In this document: positions 63,783 through 64,000 of the stretch, piece by piece
Layout of the letters: each line of letters begins with the position of its first letter
Position numbering within the stretch: position 1 is the first letter of the stretch
NCBI GenBank assembly: GCA_965249045.1
Contig: OZ252213.1
Span: 62,001 to 126,000, forward strand
Origin: Nemesobacter sp965249045
Lineage (GTDB): Bacteria > Desulfobacterota_D > UBA1144 > Nemesobacterales > Nemesobacteraceae
DNA: 64,000 nt
Reading direction: 5' to 3'
The notes under the pieces: generated by a model
Databases searched by the model: none
The model's input: the letters and a program-made list of their open reading frames with translations, nothing else
Told to the model about the DNA's origin: nothing
Position numbers and translations under genes: made by a program

Positions 63783-63937
63783 GGCGACGCAAAGAACGAA
63801 AAATTTCCCAGCGCCGTCTGGCTGCCATCGCAGATGTAAGTCAGCCGACGATATCGCGTTTCGAGCAACGAAAAGACGATATTCAACTCTCAAGCGCCAT
63901 AAAGATCCTTAGTATCTTGGGACTCGTGGAGAAATAA
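63731..63937 (+). CDS. HipB-like HTH antitoxin/regulator downstream of hipA
   Basis: 68 residues. NLLVEEAIRRRKERKISQRRLAAIADVSQPTISRFEQRKDDIQLSSAIKILSILGLVEK is a complete XRE helix-turn-helix. GGAG lies 8 nt before the ATG, inside the hipA 3' end, and the two genes overlap by 52 nt in different frames, so they are coupled. Expected to bind DNA and neutralise or co-repress with HipA. Confidence 0.85.
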   Translation: MERNIRLNWNLLVEEAIRRRKERKISQRRLAAIADVSQPTISRFEQRKDDIQLSSAIKILSILGLVEK

Positions 63938-64000
63938 AGCTTGTCTTCGCAACATAAAGATCGAAAAAGGAATTCGTATAGGGTTTTTCAACATGGTCTT

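Overview
The window looks like a chromosomal contig from a Gram-negative bacterium of middling GC content. Evidence for the envelope type is a phosphate porin ending in Phe, lipoprotein signals, a periplasmic M48 protease and a cadmium/nickel-sensor-like periplasmic protein. The gene set (single-domain PssA/Psd pair, GltB/GltD, glutamine-dependent NadE, elongated PstC/PstA, PhoB/PhoR, GGGCA-type C-terminal tail) suggests a deep proteobacterial or Desulfobacterota/Dadabacteria-like lineage, but nothing here fixes the taxon.

Layout. 1-4.4 kb (minus): M16 peptidase fragment, phospholipid synthesis (pssA, psd) overlapping ilvC-ilvN, then grxD-bolA. 4.5-13 kb (plus): CBS protein, release-factor-like protein, secreted nuclease, UPF0324 transporter, quinone reductase, a three-gene iron/cobalamin-type ABC importer, a tRNA with a CAU anticodon, a zinc-ribbon coiled-coil protein, an RNase HI and the RNase P RNA. 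13-24.4 kb (mostly minus): a TPR/GT-C membrane protein, tyrS, gltD-gltB, birA. 24.5-31 kb: CPBP protease, an orphan HipB-like regulator, nadE, a decayed AlbA_2 gene, and an argC / adenylate ligase / acyl carrier protein operon. 31-40 kb: a Calx-beta surface protein whose signal peptide is out of frame behind an A8G10 tract, a DHH phosphoesterase, trpF-trpB-trpA, and a second decayed AlbA_2 gene. 39.5-49.8 kb: a complete Pho regulon (porin, phoB-phoR, pstSCAB-phoU) with 11-bp-periodic TTAAC operators before the porin and pstS. 49.8-58.3 kb: M48 protease, aminotransferase, TetR regulator with its palindrome, uracil-DNA glycosylase, a DUF2442/DUF4160 pair, a DUF4403 protein, an ECF sigma/anti-sigma/metal-sensor/EF-hand cluster, and DjlA.

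The most striking object is 58463-62431. It is a 3,969-bp AT-rich element with exact 24-bp terminal inverted repeats beginning GGG and an exact 8-bp target duplication (AACATATT). Inside are an IS1595-family transposase and passenger DNA with several small proteins, a lipoprotein metzincin, and at least four compact RNA-like folds: a 33-nt pseudoknot, a 94-nt tRNA-like fold, a pseudoknotted 5' leader, and a three-way junction ending in seven Ts. It sits upstream of a HipA kinase toxin gene followed by its HTH partner. It reads as a complete passenger-carrying IS1595-type transposon with unusual RNA content. No search was run, so novelty is unverified.
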